From: Ahrensia sp.
GTDB taxonomy: Bacteria; Pseudomonadota; Alphaproteobacteria; Rhizobiales; Rhizobiaceae
Reading direction: 5' to 3'
Length of the DNA stretch: 16,313 nt
Assembly (NCBI GenBank): GCA_024639025.1
Contig: JAHEJF010000009.1
Span: 1-16,313 of the forward strand
Positions 7,010 to 14,460 of this stretch are shown in pieces. Numbering within the stretch: the first letter of the stretch is position 1; each line of letters starts with the position of its first letter. The translations under genes and the position numbers were made by a program. Below the pieces are notes generated by a model, which ran no database searches, had not been told where the DNA came from, and saw only the letters and a list, made by a program, of their open reading frames with translations.

Positions 7010-8068
7010 TCAATCGCCGGCCAGTTCCGGATGCTCATAGGCTTGCGGGTAGGGCATCGGGTGAGCAGGACCAAGAGGAATTGTCCCGTTCCACGAGCGG
7101 CCAAAATATCCCTGCCGGCAATGCATGAGTGAATTGCTGGATGCCACGCCGGGCAGGGCGTAAACACGGCACAGCCAGCGCCACAAATTAGGAAAGTCCA
7201 ATATTCGCGCGCCGTTCAGTTTCATCCGGACATAGTAAACCGGGTCGTGGCGAAACAGCGTGGGAAACAATCGAAGGTCCGCTTCGGTAAATTTGTCCCC
7301 GGTCAGAAAGGGGCGATTGTCCGCACCCAGGCGTTGCTCCAGCTCTGCGAGGGTGGCAAAATAGGTTTCGTAGGCTTGCGCATAGACCTGCTGATCGGAA
7401 GAAAAGCCAGCCTTGTATGCACCATTGTTGATGCCGGTGTAAATCTGCGCATTGAGCGTGTCGATCTCGGCCCGCAGTTGATCGTTTTCTGCGCCGGACG
7501 GATAGAGATCCGGTCTTTCTTGGCCTGATAGATTGCTGCCCAATGCCTCAGCCTGCTTATTGAACATGCGGATAATTTCGGCACTTTCATTGGCAACAAT
7601 GCGCTTGGCTTTTTTGTCATAAAGCACCGGAACCGATCCCTCATCGGATCCCTCAGCCTGATAGATCTCTTTGACAAGTCGAAGGCCCCGTCCTGTCGCG
7701 GTCTCACTTGTGCATTCCGCCAGGGTTGAGCCGGTCAGTGTGGCCCTGCGTGACGGATTGAATTCCCACAGATTGGCGGCAACCGGATCATCCTCAGTTG
7801 TTCGGTTTGGAAAAGCGATGTCCATTGTGATGCTGTCTTGCAATCCCAGCACATTGCGCGCCAGTGTGACGCGATGACACCACGGACAATTCAGCGCCAC
7901 AAAGAGATGATATCGATGTGGCTCCGCAGGAAAGTCCTCATGTTCTCCCAGCACAGCGCGGAAGCCGCTGACACCGCGCACAAACTCACCTTTTTGGCGT
8001 CGTTGCGCGGCATCAGCTTGCGACTCTTCGACGGCTACATTGAACGTGCCATTGCTTTTGTCTGCCAT
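7010..8068 (-). CDS. Xi-class glutathione S-transferase / glutathionyl-hydroquinone reductase-like
   Basis: Xi-class GSTs reduce glutathionyl-hydroquinones and related conjugates with glutathione, releasing the quinol and glutathione disulfide. The 352-residue protein has the family's long layout. It contains a thioredoxin-like N-domain with FVALNCPWCHRVTLAR (56-71, Cys61 catalytic), MDIAFPNRTTEDDP, SVPVLYDKKAKRIVANESAEI (glutathione gamma-glutamyl contact), and a helical C-domain with GINNGAYKAGF, RPFLTGDKFTEADLRLFPTLFRHDPVYY and a C-terminal GPAHPMPYP. Typical members read CPWA; this one has CPWC, giving a second cysteine at 64. The ATG at 8068 is preceded by AAGGGGACC; an extension to 8170 would overlap the upstream gene. 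It follows the hemerythrin-like gene by 19 bp. Confidence 0.88.
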   Translation of the reverse strand: MADKSNGTFNVAVEESQADAAQRRQKGEFVRGVSGFRAVLGEHEDFPAEPHRYHLFVALNCPWCHRVTLARNVLGLQDSITMDIAFPNRTTEDDPVAANLWEFNPSRRATLTGSTLAECTSETATGRGLRLVKEIYQAEGSDEGSVPVLYDKKAKRIVANESAEIIRMFNKQAEALGSNLSGQERPDLYPSGAENDQLRAEIDTLNAQIYTGINNGAYKAGFSSDQQVYAQAYETYFATLAELEQRLGADNRPFLTGDKFTEADLRLFPTLFRHDPVYYVRMKLNGARILDFPNLWRWLCRVYALPGVASSNSLMHCRQGYFGRSWNGTIPLGPAHPMPYPQAYEHPELAGD

Positions 8069-8087
8069 GCTGCGGTCCCCTTTGGCT

Positions 8088-8654
8088 TCAGCCGCGTAAC
8101 CTGTGATGCAGGATAATCGGCACAGCCAATTCTTCCTCATCACGCAGATGCCGTTGAAGCAGTTCTTCAATTCTCACAATTGCACTATGCAGCTTTCCCG
8201 CTTCGTCGCGAGCGGAATTTTCATCAAGCTGCACCAGCTTGATTGCGCGGTTGGCTGCGCTTGTGAATTCCTCCAGCACTGAATCCAAATTGGCGTGATC
8301 CTGCTCCAAAATTGCCAGCCCGGCATCAAAACGCGGATCGGCCGCAGAAAGCTCAGGGAAGTAATAATGGTCTTCCCAACCATGATGGCCATGCAGATTG
8401 CCGACCAAACGGTTGCCGAAATACGAAAGCCGCGAAGCGAATTGCTGTGCATCCTGGTCCTTGTCCAGATAGTCTTGGGTGTCGAGTCGCACGACTTCAC
8501 CCAAGCGCCGAAACATTAGGTGCGCATCCAGCCATTGGCGGGTCTTGTCCTTGAAGCCGGGATGATTTTCCCAATCATTACGGGGATAGTCCTTCAGCAA
8601 GATACGCATTTCATCGGGCAGCGGCCCGGTGCGAAGTGTTGTATGATCCAACAT
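8088..8654 (-). CDS. Hemerythrin HHE-domain protein
   Basis: The 188-residue protein is a four-helix bundle expected to bind a non-haem di-iron centre, with roles in oxygen, nitric oxide or peroxide sensing or in iron-sulfur repair in this family. Candidate ligands are His45 (DAHLMFRR), His88-His91 with Glu94 (HGHHGWEDHYYFPE), His120 (EQDHANLD) and His169 with Glu173-Glu175 (QRHLRDEEELAVPI). These are spaced as in HHE proteins. The ATG at 8654 has AAAGGA upstream; an 8-residue longer start lacks one. It is the first gene of the leftward run hemerythrin, GST, GGT-family, and is divergent from the GntR gene. A shared redox or thiol-stress role is inference. Confidence 0.88.
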   Translation of the reverse strand: MLDHTTLRTGPLPDEMRILLKDYPRNDWENHPGFKDKTRQWLDAHLMFRRLGEVVRLDTQDYLDKDQDAQQFASRLSYFGNRLVGNLHGHHGWEDHYYFPELSAADPRFDAGLAILEQDHANLDSVLEEFTSAANRAIKLVQLDENSARDEAGKLHSAIVRIEELLQRHLRDEEELAVPIILHHRLRG

Positions 8655-8786
8655 GACATTTCCTTTCAGACAGCACATAGTTGTCCGATGTCAATTGTTC
8701 CAGGGATGTCGCTGCAAGCCAGCCATGTCCAATATGCATTGATTTAAAAAGTTGCCCGATTTGTCAGTTTGCATGTTGACCTGGTT

Positions 8787-8801
8787 AAACATCATATGTT
8801 T
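8787..8801. promoter_or_regulatory. Candidate GntR operator
   Basis: AAACAT and ATGTTT form a perfect inverted repeat around the 3-bp spacer CAT, ending 9 bp before the gntR start codon. FadR-subfamily regulators commonly bind short AT-flanked palindromes of this size next to their own gene. The site could give autoregulation of gntR and possibly of the downstream cluster. The remaining 140 bp of the divergent gap to the hemerythrin-like gene shows no other clear structure. Confidence 0.45.
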
Positions 8802-8810
8802 CGATGATGC

Positions 8811-9614
8811 ATGATTGAAGCAACCTACTACGATCTGAAGCAAAAGGCCGGCCTTTCGCCAAGTCTCGCAACGCAGGTCGCTCGCGAATTGGGTCGCAAG
8901 ATTGTTTCACAAAGTTATGAACCCGGCAGCCTGATCGAAGATGAAGCCGCGCTTGCGCACCACTATAATGTGAGCCGTTCGGTTGTGCGCGACGCGGTGA
9001 AAATTTTGGTTGGAAAGAACCTGTTGGAAGTGCGACGTGGTATTGGTACAAGGGTCAATCCGCGCGAGATATGGGGCTTGCTTGATGATGATGTGCTGGC
9101 ATGGTCACAGGCAGCGCCGCCTGATCCAGTCACATTGAGAAAGCTGCTGGAAGTCCGCCAGACCTTCGAGCCCATTGCGGCACGATGGGCAGCCGAGCGC
9201 GGCACCAGCGAAAATCACGACGAGATTGTTCGGGCCATGGAAGGTATGGCTAACAATGAGGACTCACTGGAAGAGTTCCTGATTTCCGACGCGCGGTTTC
9301 ACCGAGCGATTTTGCGAGCCACCGGCAATGAATTTCTTGTTGCGCTGGAGGGGCTTGTATTTACCGGGTTGCTCAGCATTCTCAAATTGACAAACTTGAA
9401 TGCGCAGGACAACGCGGCATCGGTTCCTTTGCACCGCCATGTCTGTGACGCCATATTGGCTCGCGACGGTGCAATGGCAGAATCCGAAATGCAAACATTG
9501 TTGGGCGATGCAGACAGGCGCCTGGCCGAAAGACTGGCTTCAATGGAGCAAGCTGGTAATAAAGAAATCGAACCTGGATTATCCGGGAACGGGAGGGTTG
9601 GCAGCAAAAGCTGA
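8811..9614 (+). CDS. GntR-family transcriptional regulator, FadR/FCD type
   Basis: The 267-residue protein probably controls the downstream TRAP and catabolic genes in response to a sugar acid or related organic acid. Residues 18-83 form the winged helix: LATQVARELGRKIVSQSYEPG, EDEAALAHHYNVSRSVVRDAVKIL and GLLEVRRGIGTRV-like text (here NLLEVRRGIGTRVNP). The FCD ligand domain follows (LRKLLEVRQTFEPIAARWAAER, then FLISDARFHRAILRATGN). Candidate metal ligands are Asp160, His164 and His210. The last histidine often seen in this domain appears to be replaced in SEMQTLLGDADRR. The gene is 77 bp upstream of the TRAP binding protein on the same strand. Confidence 0.92.
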   Translation: MIEATYYDLKQKAGLSPSLATQVARELGRKIVSQSYEPGSLIEDEAALAHHYNVSRSVVRDAVKILVGKNLLEVRRGIGTRVNPREIWGLLDDDVLAWSQAAPPDPVTLRKLLEVRQTFEPIAARWAAERGTSENHDEIVRAMEGMANNEDSLEEFLISDARFHRAILRATGNEFLVALEGLVFTGLLSILKLTNLNAQDNAASVPLHRHVCDAILARDGAMAESEMQTLLGDADRRLAERLASMEQAGNKEIEPGLSGNGRVGSKS

Positions 9615-9691
9615 ACAAGCCGAAACGAGCCGGGCGCATCTATGGAGGTAGACCGCCGGGCAAATATCAGAGCGATAAACGGGAGGAACCA

Positions 9692-10732
9692 ATGCTCAAA
9701 ACACTGAAAAAAACACTTAAGGCGAGTGCAATCGCGGCCGCAGCAACTGGCTTGATGGCTGGTGTTGCGCACTCAGATTCGCACGGCGCATCAACCAAGC
9801 TGCGTATTCAAACGCACTTCTCAACTGAAACACTATCCGGTCAGATGGCGCAGGAATTCATCGATGACGTGACTGCGATGTCAAATGGCGAAATCGAGAT
9901 CGAAATGTTCTTTGCTTCGTCCGTTGTCAAATCAGCAGAAACTTTCGATGCGGCTGCAACAGGAATTCTTGATTGCGACATGACAGGCGGCGCTTACCAA
10001 ACCGGTAAGAACCCGGCATTCCAGTTCGCCGGCGACCTGACAGGCGGTTATCAGAACCCTTACCAGCAATACGCATGGTTGTTGCATGGTGGCGGCTATG
10101 ACGCGCTAAACGAGCTTTACAATGCAAACAATATGGAGTTCGTCGGTTGGTGGATTCCGGGCCCTGAGTCCCTGTCATCAACAAAGTCATTTACAGGTGT
10201 TGCTGACCTCAAAGGCTGGAAGTTCCGTTCACCACCCGGCGTGATCACAAACATCTTTACCAAACTCGGCGCTTCGCCGATCGTGATGGATTTCAATGAA
10301 ATCTTCACCGCGTTGGAAACCGGTATCATCGATGGCGCGGATGCGGCGAACCTCACGAACAATGTAGGTCTCGGTCTTTATGACATTGCTTCAGAAACCA
10401 ACTATCCCGGTTTCCACTCCATGCCGGCCGACCACTTGGCTTGCCGCAAGGATGTTTGGGATGGAATGCCTGATCACCACAAAGCAATCCTGAAGGTTGG
10501 CATGCAGGCGCTTGGGCTGAAGAACTCAACGATCAACGAAGTCAAGAACGCTGAGACAGCCAAGATGCTGCGTGAAAAGGGCGTTAAGTTGAACGCTTGG
10601 TCTGATGAAGATTTGGCGGTCTACCGCCAAGCGGTGCAGGAGTCCTGGACGGAGTTTGCAACGACACCCGAATCCAAGGCACTTCTCGAAAGCCACTTGT
10701 CGTTCCTGCGCGATCTGGGTGCCATGAAGTAA
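9692..10732 (+). CDS. TRAP transporter periplasmic solute-binding protein (DctP family, TakP/FcbT1-like)
   Basis: This is the periplasmic ligand receptor of the TRAP system encoded downstream. The 346-residue precursor has a signal peptide (KTLKKTLKASAIAAAATGLMAGVAHS, cleavage probably near residue 28). The mature domain carries WWIPGPESLSSTKSFTG (153-169), the conserved arginine region LKGWKFRSPPGV (Arg179) and the helix-breaking segment FNEIFTALETGIIDGAD (201-217) typical of DctP proteins. The pattern is closest in memory to the TakP/FcbT1 branch, whose members bind 2-oxo acids and aromatic or hydroxy carboxylates. The start has GGGAGGAACC just upstream. A strong hairpin follows the stop, which should make this gene's mRNA more abundant than the membrane genes. 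The ligand is not determined by sequence. Confidence 0.92.
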   Translation: MLKTLKKTLKASAIAAAATGLMAGVAHSDSHGASTKLRIQTHFSTETLSGQMAQEFIDDVTAMSNGEIEIEMFFASSVVKSAETFDAAATGILDCDMTGGAYQTGKNPAFQFAGDLTGGYQNPYQQYAWLLHGGGYDALNELYNANNMEFVGWWIPGPESLSSTKSFTGVADLKGWKFRSPPGVITNIFTKLGASPIVMDFNEIFTALETGIIDGADAANLTNNVGLGLYDIASETNYPGFHSMPADHLACRKDVWDGMPDHHKAILKVGMQALGLKNSTINEVKNAETAKMLREKGVKLNAWSDEDLAVYRQAVQESWTEFATTPESKALLESHLSFLRDLGAMK

Positions 10733-10755
10733 CGCACTTTCTAACAATCGTTTGA

Positions 10756-10787
10756 GGCGGCGGGTCTTCCCGCCGCCCCTGGTTTTT
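10756..10787 (+). terminator. Strong hairpin with T run after the binding-protein gene
   Basis: GGCGGCGGG and CCCGCCGCC form a perfect 9-bp GC-only stem with a TCTT loop. A short CCTGG gap then leads to TTTTT at 10783-10787. It lies 23 bp after the binding-protein stop and just before the next gene's start at 10795. The U run is not directly against the stem, so it is probably a partial terminator or 3' stabilising hairpin rather than a complete stop. That would give excess periplasmic receptor over permease, as is common in binding-protein transport operons. Confidence 0.75.
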
Positions 10788-10794
10788 GGATATA

Positions 10795-11961
10795 ATGAAA
10801 ATCGCATCGGTCAAGAGCCACGTATTGCGGTACGAATTGCCTGAGACACTCGGCTATTCGCAGCAGTACTACACGCACCGGACTGCTCATCTCGTCGAGG
10901 TGCGCACTGATCAGGGTATTGTCGGCTGGGGCGAGTGTTTTGGACCAGGCAATGTGGCACTTGCCAATAAGGCCATTGTAGAAAATGTTATAGCGCCAAT
11001 GATCGAGGGCGAGAGTGCGCTTAAAAGAGATGTAATCTGGCACAAGGTCTACAATCTTTTGCGAGATCATGGACAGAAAGGCATGCCACTGCAGGCCATG
11101 TCAGGCGTCGATATCGCGTTGTGGGACATTGCCGGCAAGGCTGCAAATCTGCCTGTTCATGCATTATTGGGCGGCGCGCACCGAGACCGCGTCGCGGTCT
11201 ATGGCTATGGCATGATGCTTCGGCCTGAGCCGGTCGCGGAGCTTGCTGCCCGGTTTGAGGATGAAGCAGCCAGCATTCGCGATGCGGGATTTGTAGCGAC
11301 CAAAATGAAGATCGGCCTCGGTGTAAGAGATGATATCAGGCTGGCAACAGCGGTACGCAAGGGCGTTGGAGACGACTATCGGTTTATGGCCGACGCGAAC
11401 CATTGCTACACAACCAGCGACGCATTGGCGATGGGGCGCGCACTCGACGAGCTTGACGCTTACTGGTTCGAAGAACCGGTTGCTCCCGAAGACCACGATG
11501 GCTACCGCGAATTGCGGATGGCGCTGAAGACCAATATCGCAGGCGGCGAAGCCGAGTATAACCGTTGGGGATGGCGGGCGCTTTTGGAATGCCGGGGCCT
11601 CTCCATTGCGCAACCCGAAGTTTGCGCGCTTGGGGGCATATCAGAATACCAGCGGGTACTCGCATTGTGTCATGCTCACTTTACGCCTGTAGTCAATCAT
11701 GTCTGGGGTTCTGCGATCGCGGTGGCGACGAATTTACAATTGCTAGCGGCAATGCCGGACTTGCCAGGTGGTCTGCATCCATGGGAACCTATGCTTGAGT
11801 TTGACACCACGCATAACGCGTTCCGAGATGATATGCTTGAAAGTTCATTGGACATTCAATCGCAAGTCAAAGGTTCAAATGGCTATGTATCAGTTCCGGA
11901 CGGTGCCGGGCTGGGCGTTGTACCTGATGAAAAATTCATCAAACATCACACCGTAAATTGA
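10795..11961 (+). CDS. Enolase-superfamily (mandelate racemase/muconate lactonising type) sugar-acid dehydratase
   Basis: This 388-residue enzyme likely abstracts the alpha-proton of a carboxylate sugar acid with Mg2+ and eliminates water. With a constant +5 offset to mandelate racemase numbering, it has Lys170-Met-Lys172 (KMKIG), metal ligands Asp200 (MADANH), Glu226 (WFEEP) and Glu252 (GGEAEYN), and the base His302 (NHVWGS). The partner Asp270 of the His-Asp dyad is replaced by Glu275 (AQPEVCALGGISE). These features place it in the mandelate racemase subgroup. ATG 10795 was chosen over a TTG at 10786, which lies in the hairpin's T run. No good ribosome site is visible, so the terminator hairpin may affect translation. 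Dehydratase is more likely than racemase given the neighbouring UxaA; the substrate is unknown. Confidence 0.88.
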   Translation: MKIASVKSHVLRYELPETLGYSQQYYTHRTAHLVEVRTDQGIVGWGECFGPGNVALANKAIVENVIAPMIEGESALKRDVIWHKVYNLLRDHGQKGMPLQAMSGVDIALWDIAGKAANLPVHALLGGAHRDRVAVYGYGMMLRPEPVAELAARFEDEAASIRDAGFVATKMKIGLGVRDDIRLATAVRKGVGDDYRFMADANHCYTTSDALAMGRALDELDAYWFEEPVAPEDHDGYRELRMALKTNIAGGEAEYNRWGWRALLECRGLSIAQPEVCALGGISEYQRVLALCHAHFTPVVNHVWGSAIAVATNLQLLAAMPDLPGGLHPWEPMLEFDTTHNAFRDDMLESSLDIQSQVKGSNGYVSVPDGAGLGVVPDEKFIKHHTVN

Positions 11962-11974
11962 GTGGGGGAAAGAT

Positions 11975-12820
11975 ATGTCAGAAAAGTCCGGAGGCGTTCG
12001 CGAATGGGTCATACCCTTTGCCTTTGCAATGTGCGCTGGTTGGGTGATATGGCATGGACCCGCCTATATCCTCGACTTTTTCCCGCATGCCAATGAAAGC
12101 ATGACCGCCCAGATAACCGAGTTGCATGAACGCAAAGATGTTTCGCCAGGACTCTCCGGCATGTTTGGCGGCGTTATGGATATTATTGATTGGGCAGCGC
12201 TGCTGCTGTTGCCGATCATTTTGGTGTTGGGAATGCGCAATGTTGCCCACGCGGAAATGGAATATGAGGGTCACACCCGTTTGGATTTATTCGCGCTGTT
12301 TCTGGGTCGTGTAACAATGATGCTGATAATCTCAATGACATTGGTCATGCTGTACGAAGTGTTCCTTCGTTATGTGATCGAAGCACCCACGCTTTGGGCC
12401 AACGAGTTGACCCTTTGGATTGCCGGCTTCGTCTTTTTGGTTTCAGGCATTTATGCGATGCAGCAGCGGTGCCACATCCGCATCTTTATCCTTTACGACA
12501 TTCTTCCGCGGCCACTTCGCAAAGCCTGTGATGTCATTTCCGTTGTGTTGCTTTGCATGTTCGCGTTTTTCCTCGTCTTTGGCAGCTACAATCAGGTATT
12601 TGCCATCAAGTTTCACCGTTGGGAGATGTTCGGAACCGCATTTGATCCGCCCATCCCTGCAACCATTCAGCCGATGATTTTGATCGTTGTGTGCCTGGTT
12701 GCAATACAGGCGGTCCTCAATCTGATTGCCGACTGGCATCAAAATCCAGACGACATGCATGAGGAGCTCGTTGACGAAGAAGAGCTCGAAGCAATCAAGA
12801 AAAGCGTGGGAGCAAACTGA
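11975..12820 (+). CDS. TRAP transporter small permease (DctQ family), N-terminally extended
   Basis: DctQ subunits are small membrane partners of the DctM permease. This one has 281 residues where about 160-200 is usual. Six hydrophobic segments are visible, at roughly 10-33, 68-87, 108-132, 139-161, 185-204 and 229-252. The last four correspond to the normal DctQ core, including MLYEVFLRYVIEAPTLWANEL (125-145) and QQRCHIRI (163-170). The first 100 residues add two helices and a loop. Such long forms occur in the FcbT2-like branch. The acidic tail (EELVDEEELEAIKK) is cytoplasmic or periplasmic by inference only. GGGGGAAAG lies before the ATG, 13 bp after the previous gene, and the stop overlaps the next start (TGATG). 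Confidence 0.9.
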   Translation: MSEKSGGVREWVIPFAFAMCAGWVIWHGPAYILDFFPHANESMTAQITELHERKDVSPGLSGMFGGVMDIIDWAALLLLPIILVLGMRNVAHAEMEYEGHTRLDLFALFLGRVTMMLIISMTLVMLYEVFLRYVIEAPTLWANELTLWIAGFVFLVSGIYAMQQRCHIRIFILYDILPRPLRKACDVISVVLLCMFAFFLVFGSYNQVFAIKFHRWEMFGTAFDPPIPATIQPMILIVVCLVAIQAVLNLIADWHQNPDDMHEELVDEEELEAIKKSVGAN

Positions 12821-14448
12821 TGGATATCGGTACGATTTCAATCGTCCTTGTACTGGGATTGCTGTTCCTGCTCGCCATCGGCATGCCGCTCGGCTTTGCT
12901 TCTGCTGTCTTGGCCGCGCTGGTCATGATCATGAAGTTCGAACCAACGCTGCTTACCGATCCCATGAGTTTCGGCTCTGGTTTGCTCACCAGCAATCCGG
13001 GCACTGGACCACTCTACATTCTTACGCAAAAAATCTTCGATCTGATGACCGAATATGTGCTGATTTCGGTCCCCCTGTTCATTTTCATGGCCGCCTTGCT
13101 GGAACGATCAGGCGTCGCCAAGCAAATGTATGACAGCCTCGATTTCTGGCTGAGCAGGGTTCGAGGCGGCGTGGCAATCGTTACGTCCATCATGGCTGTT
13201 TTGATGGCGGCGATGTCGGGCATCATTGGCGGTGAAGTCGTATTGCTCGGTCTGATCGCACTGCCACAGATGCTGCGTCTTGGTTACAACCAGAACCTGG
13301 CAATTGGTACAATCTGTGCGTCGGGTTCCCTGGGCACGATGATCCCGCCATCGATCGTTTTGATCATCTACGGATTGATCACTGAAACATCCATCAAGGC
13401 GCTGTTCACGGGCGCTTTCATTCCAGGATTCATGCTGGCGAGTTTTATCATTATTTATATTGTCGTCAGAACCCAGTTGGATCCCTCGCAAGCGCCACTG
13501 CCTGAGCCGAGCTCCGAGGACCCTGAAGGCCTGCAAAAGTGGGTTTTGTTCTTTGGGTTTTTGTCTGCGCTTGTCGCAGGTGCCTGTGCGCTTCTTCTCG
13601 TACGGCTCGCCTTCTTGACCGTTACAGGTCGTAATGTAGCCGTCGACGACCGCTTTGAGCCCCCGGCGCTGGGAATGGTTTCTGACTTGCCGATGCTTGG
13701 CGGCGTCCTCATCGTTGCGCTTGCGATCATCTTTCTGGTCGTTGGTCGAACAAGAACCGCTGAAGGCTGGAAGCACGGCAAGGGGCTTGTGCCGCCTTTG
13801 ACGGTGATCGGCATCGTGCTTGGCTCGATCTATGGTGGCGTCACCGGTATCACCGAAGCGGCCGGGATGGGCGCACTCGCTGTTTTCCTGATTGCGCTGT
13901 TTCGTGGAGAGGCATCGGTCGATTTGCTTTGGGTTTCAATGATGCGCACATTGCGCTCAACCGGCACCATCATTTGGGTGACAATTGGAGCGGCGGCTCT
14001 AGCCGGCGCCTACACCCTTGCGGGTGGCCCAACATATATCGCCCAGTTGATCATCGGTGCGGACATGCCAACAATGCTTGTCATTCTCACGATGATGCTG
14101 ATCCTTCTGTTCATGGGTGCATTCATGGATTGGGTTGGAATCGTGCTGCTGATCATCCCGGTTTTCCTGCCCATCGTGCAACGACTGCCAATTGAAGAGA
14201 TCGGATTTCTCGGCCAACTTTCACCGCAACATGTCTCGGTTTGGTTTGGTGTCTTGTTCTGTATGAACATGCAGGTCAGCTTTCTGTCACCGCCATTTGG
14301 TCCAGCAGCCTTCTACCTGAAATCGGTTGCGCCGGCGCATATTTCTCTGACCGATATTTTCAGAGGTTTCCTGCCCTTTATCGGCGTGCAGCTGCTTGCG
14401 CTTTCCGTATTGCTGATTTGGCCATCTATCGTCACGCTTCTGCTATAG
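12820..14448 (+). CDS. TRAP transporter large permease (DctM family), long form
   Basis: DctM is the sodium-driven substrate channel of the TRAP system. This 542-residue protein is longer than the usual 420-440. It contains conserved family segments ISVPLFIFMAALLERSGVA (82-100), SGIIGGEVVLLG (133-144), GSLGTMIPPSIVLIIYG (169-185), YGGVTGITEAAGMGA (338-352) and FMGAFMDWVGIVLLIIPVF in the C-terminal half. The extra length is a section at about 220-326 with two more hydrophobic helices joined by a polar loop (GRNVAVDDRFEPP), placed between the two halves. Its start overlaps the stop of the small permease by 1 bp, so the two are translationally coupled. The long form is in keeping with the FcbT3-like branch and the extended small subunit. 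Confidence 0.93.
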   Translation: MDIGTISIVLVLGLLFLLAIGMPLGFASAVLAALVMIMKFEPTLLTDPMSFGSGLLTSNPGTGPLYILTQKIFDLMTEYVLISVPLFIFMAALLERSGVAKQMYDSLDFWLSRVRGGVAIVTSIMAVLMAAMSGIIGGEVVLLGLIALPQMLRLGYNQNLAIGTICASGSLGTMIPPSIVLIIYGLITETSIKALFTGAFIPGFMLASFIIIYIVVRTQLDPSQAPLPEPSSEDPEGLQKWVLFFGFLSALVAGACALLLVRLAFLTVTGRNVAVDDRFEPPALGMVSDLPMLGGVLIVALAIIFLVVGRTRTAEGWKHGKGLVPPLTVIGIVLGSIYGGVTGITEAAGMGALAVFLIALFRGEASVDLLWVSMMRTLRSTGTIIWVTIGAAALAGAYTLAGGPTYIAQLIIGADMPTMLVILTMMLILLFMGAFMDWVGIVLLIIPVFLPIVQRLPIEEIGFLGQLSPQHVSVWFGVLFCMNMQVSFLSPPFGPAAFYLKSVAPAHISLTDIFRGFLPFIGVQLLALSVLLIWPSIVTLLL

Positions 14449-14460
14449 GAGAATGTACTC

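Noticed and set aside
13108..13776. 222-residue minus-strand open frame
   Set aside because: Its charged, low-complexity translation is the reverse image of membrane-protein codons in the TRAP large permease.
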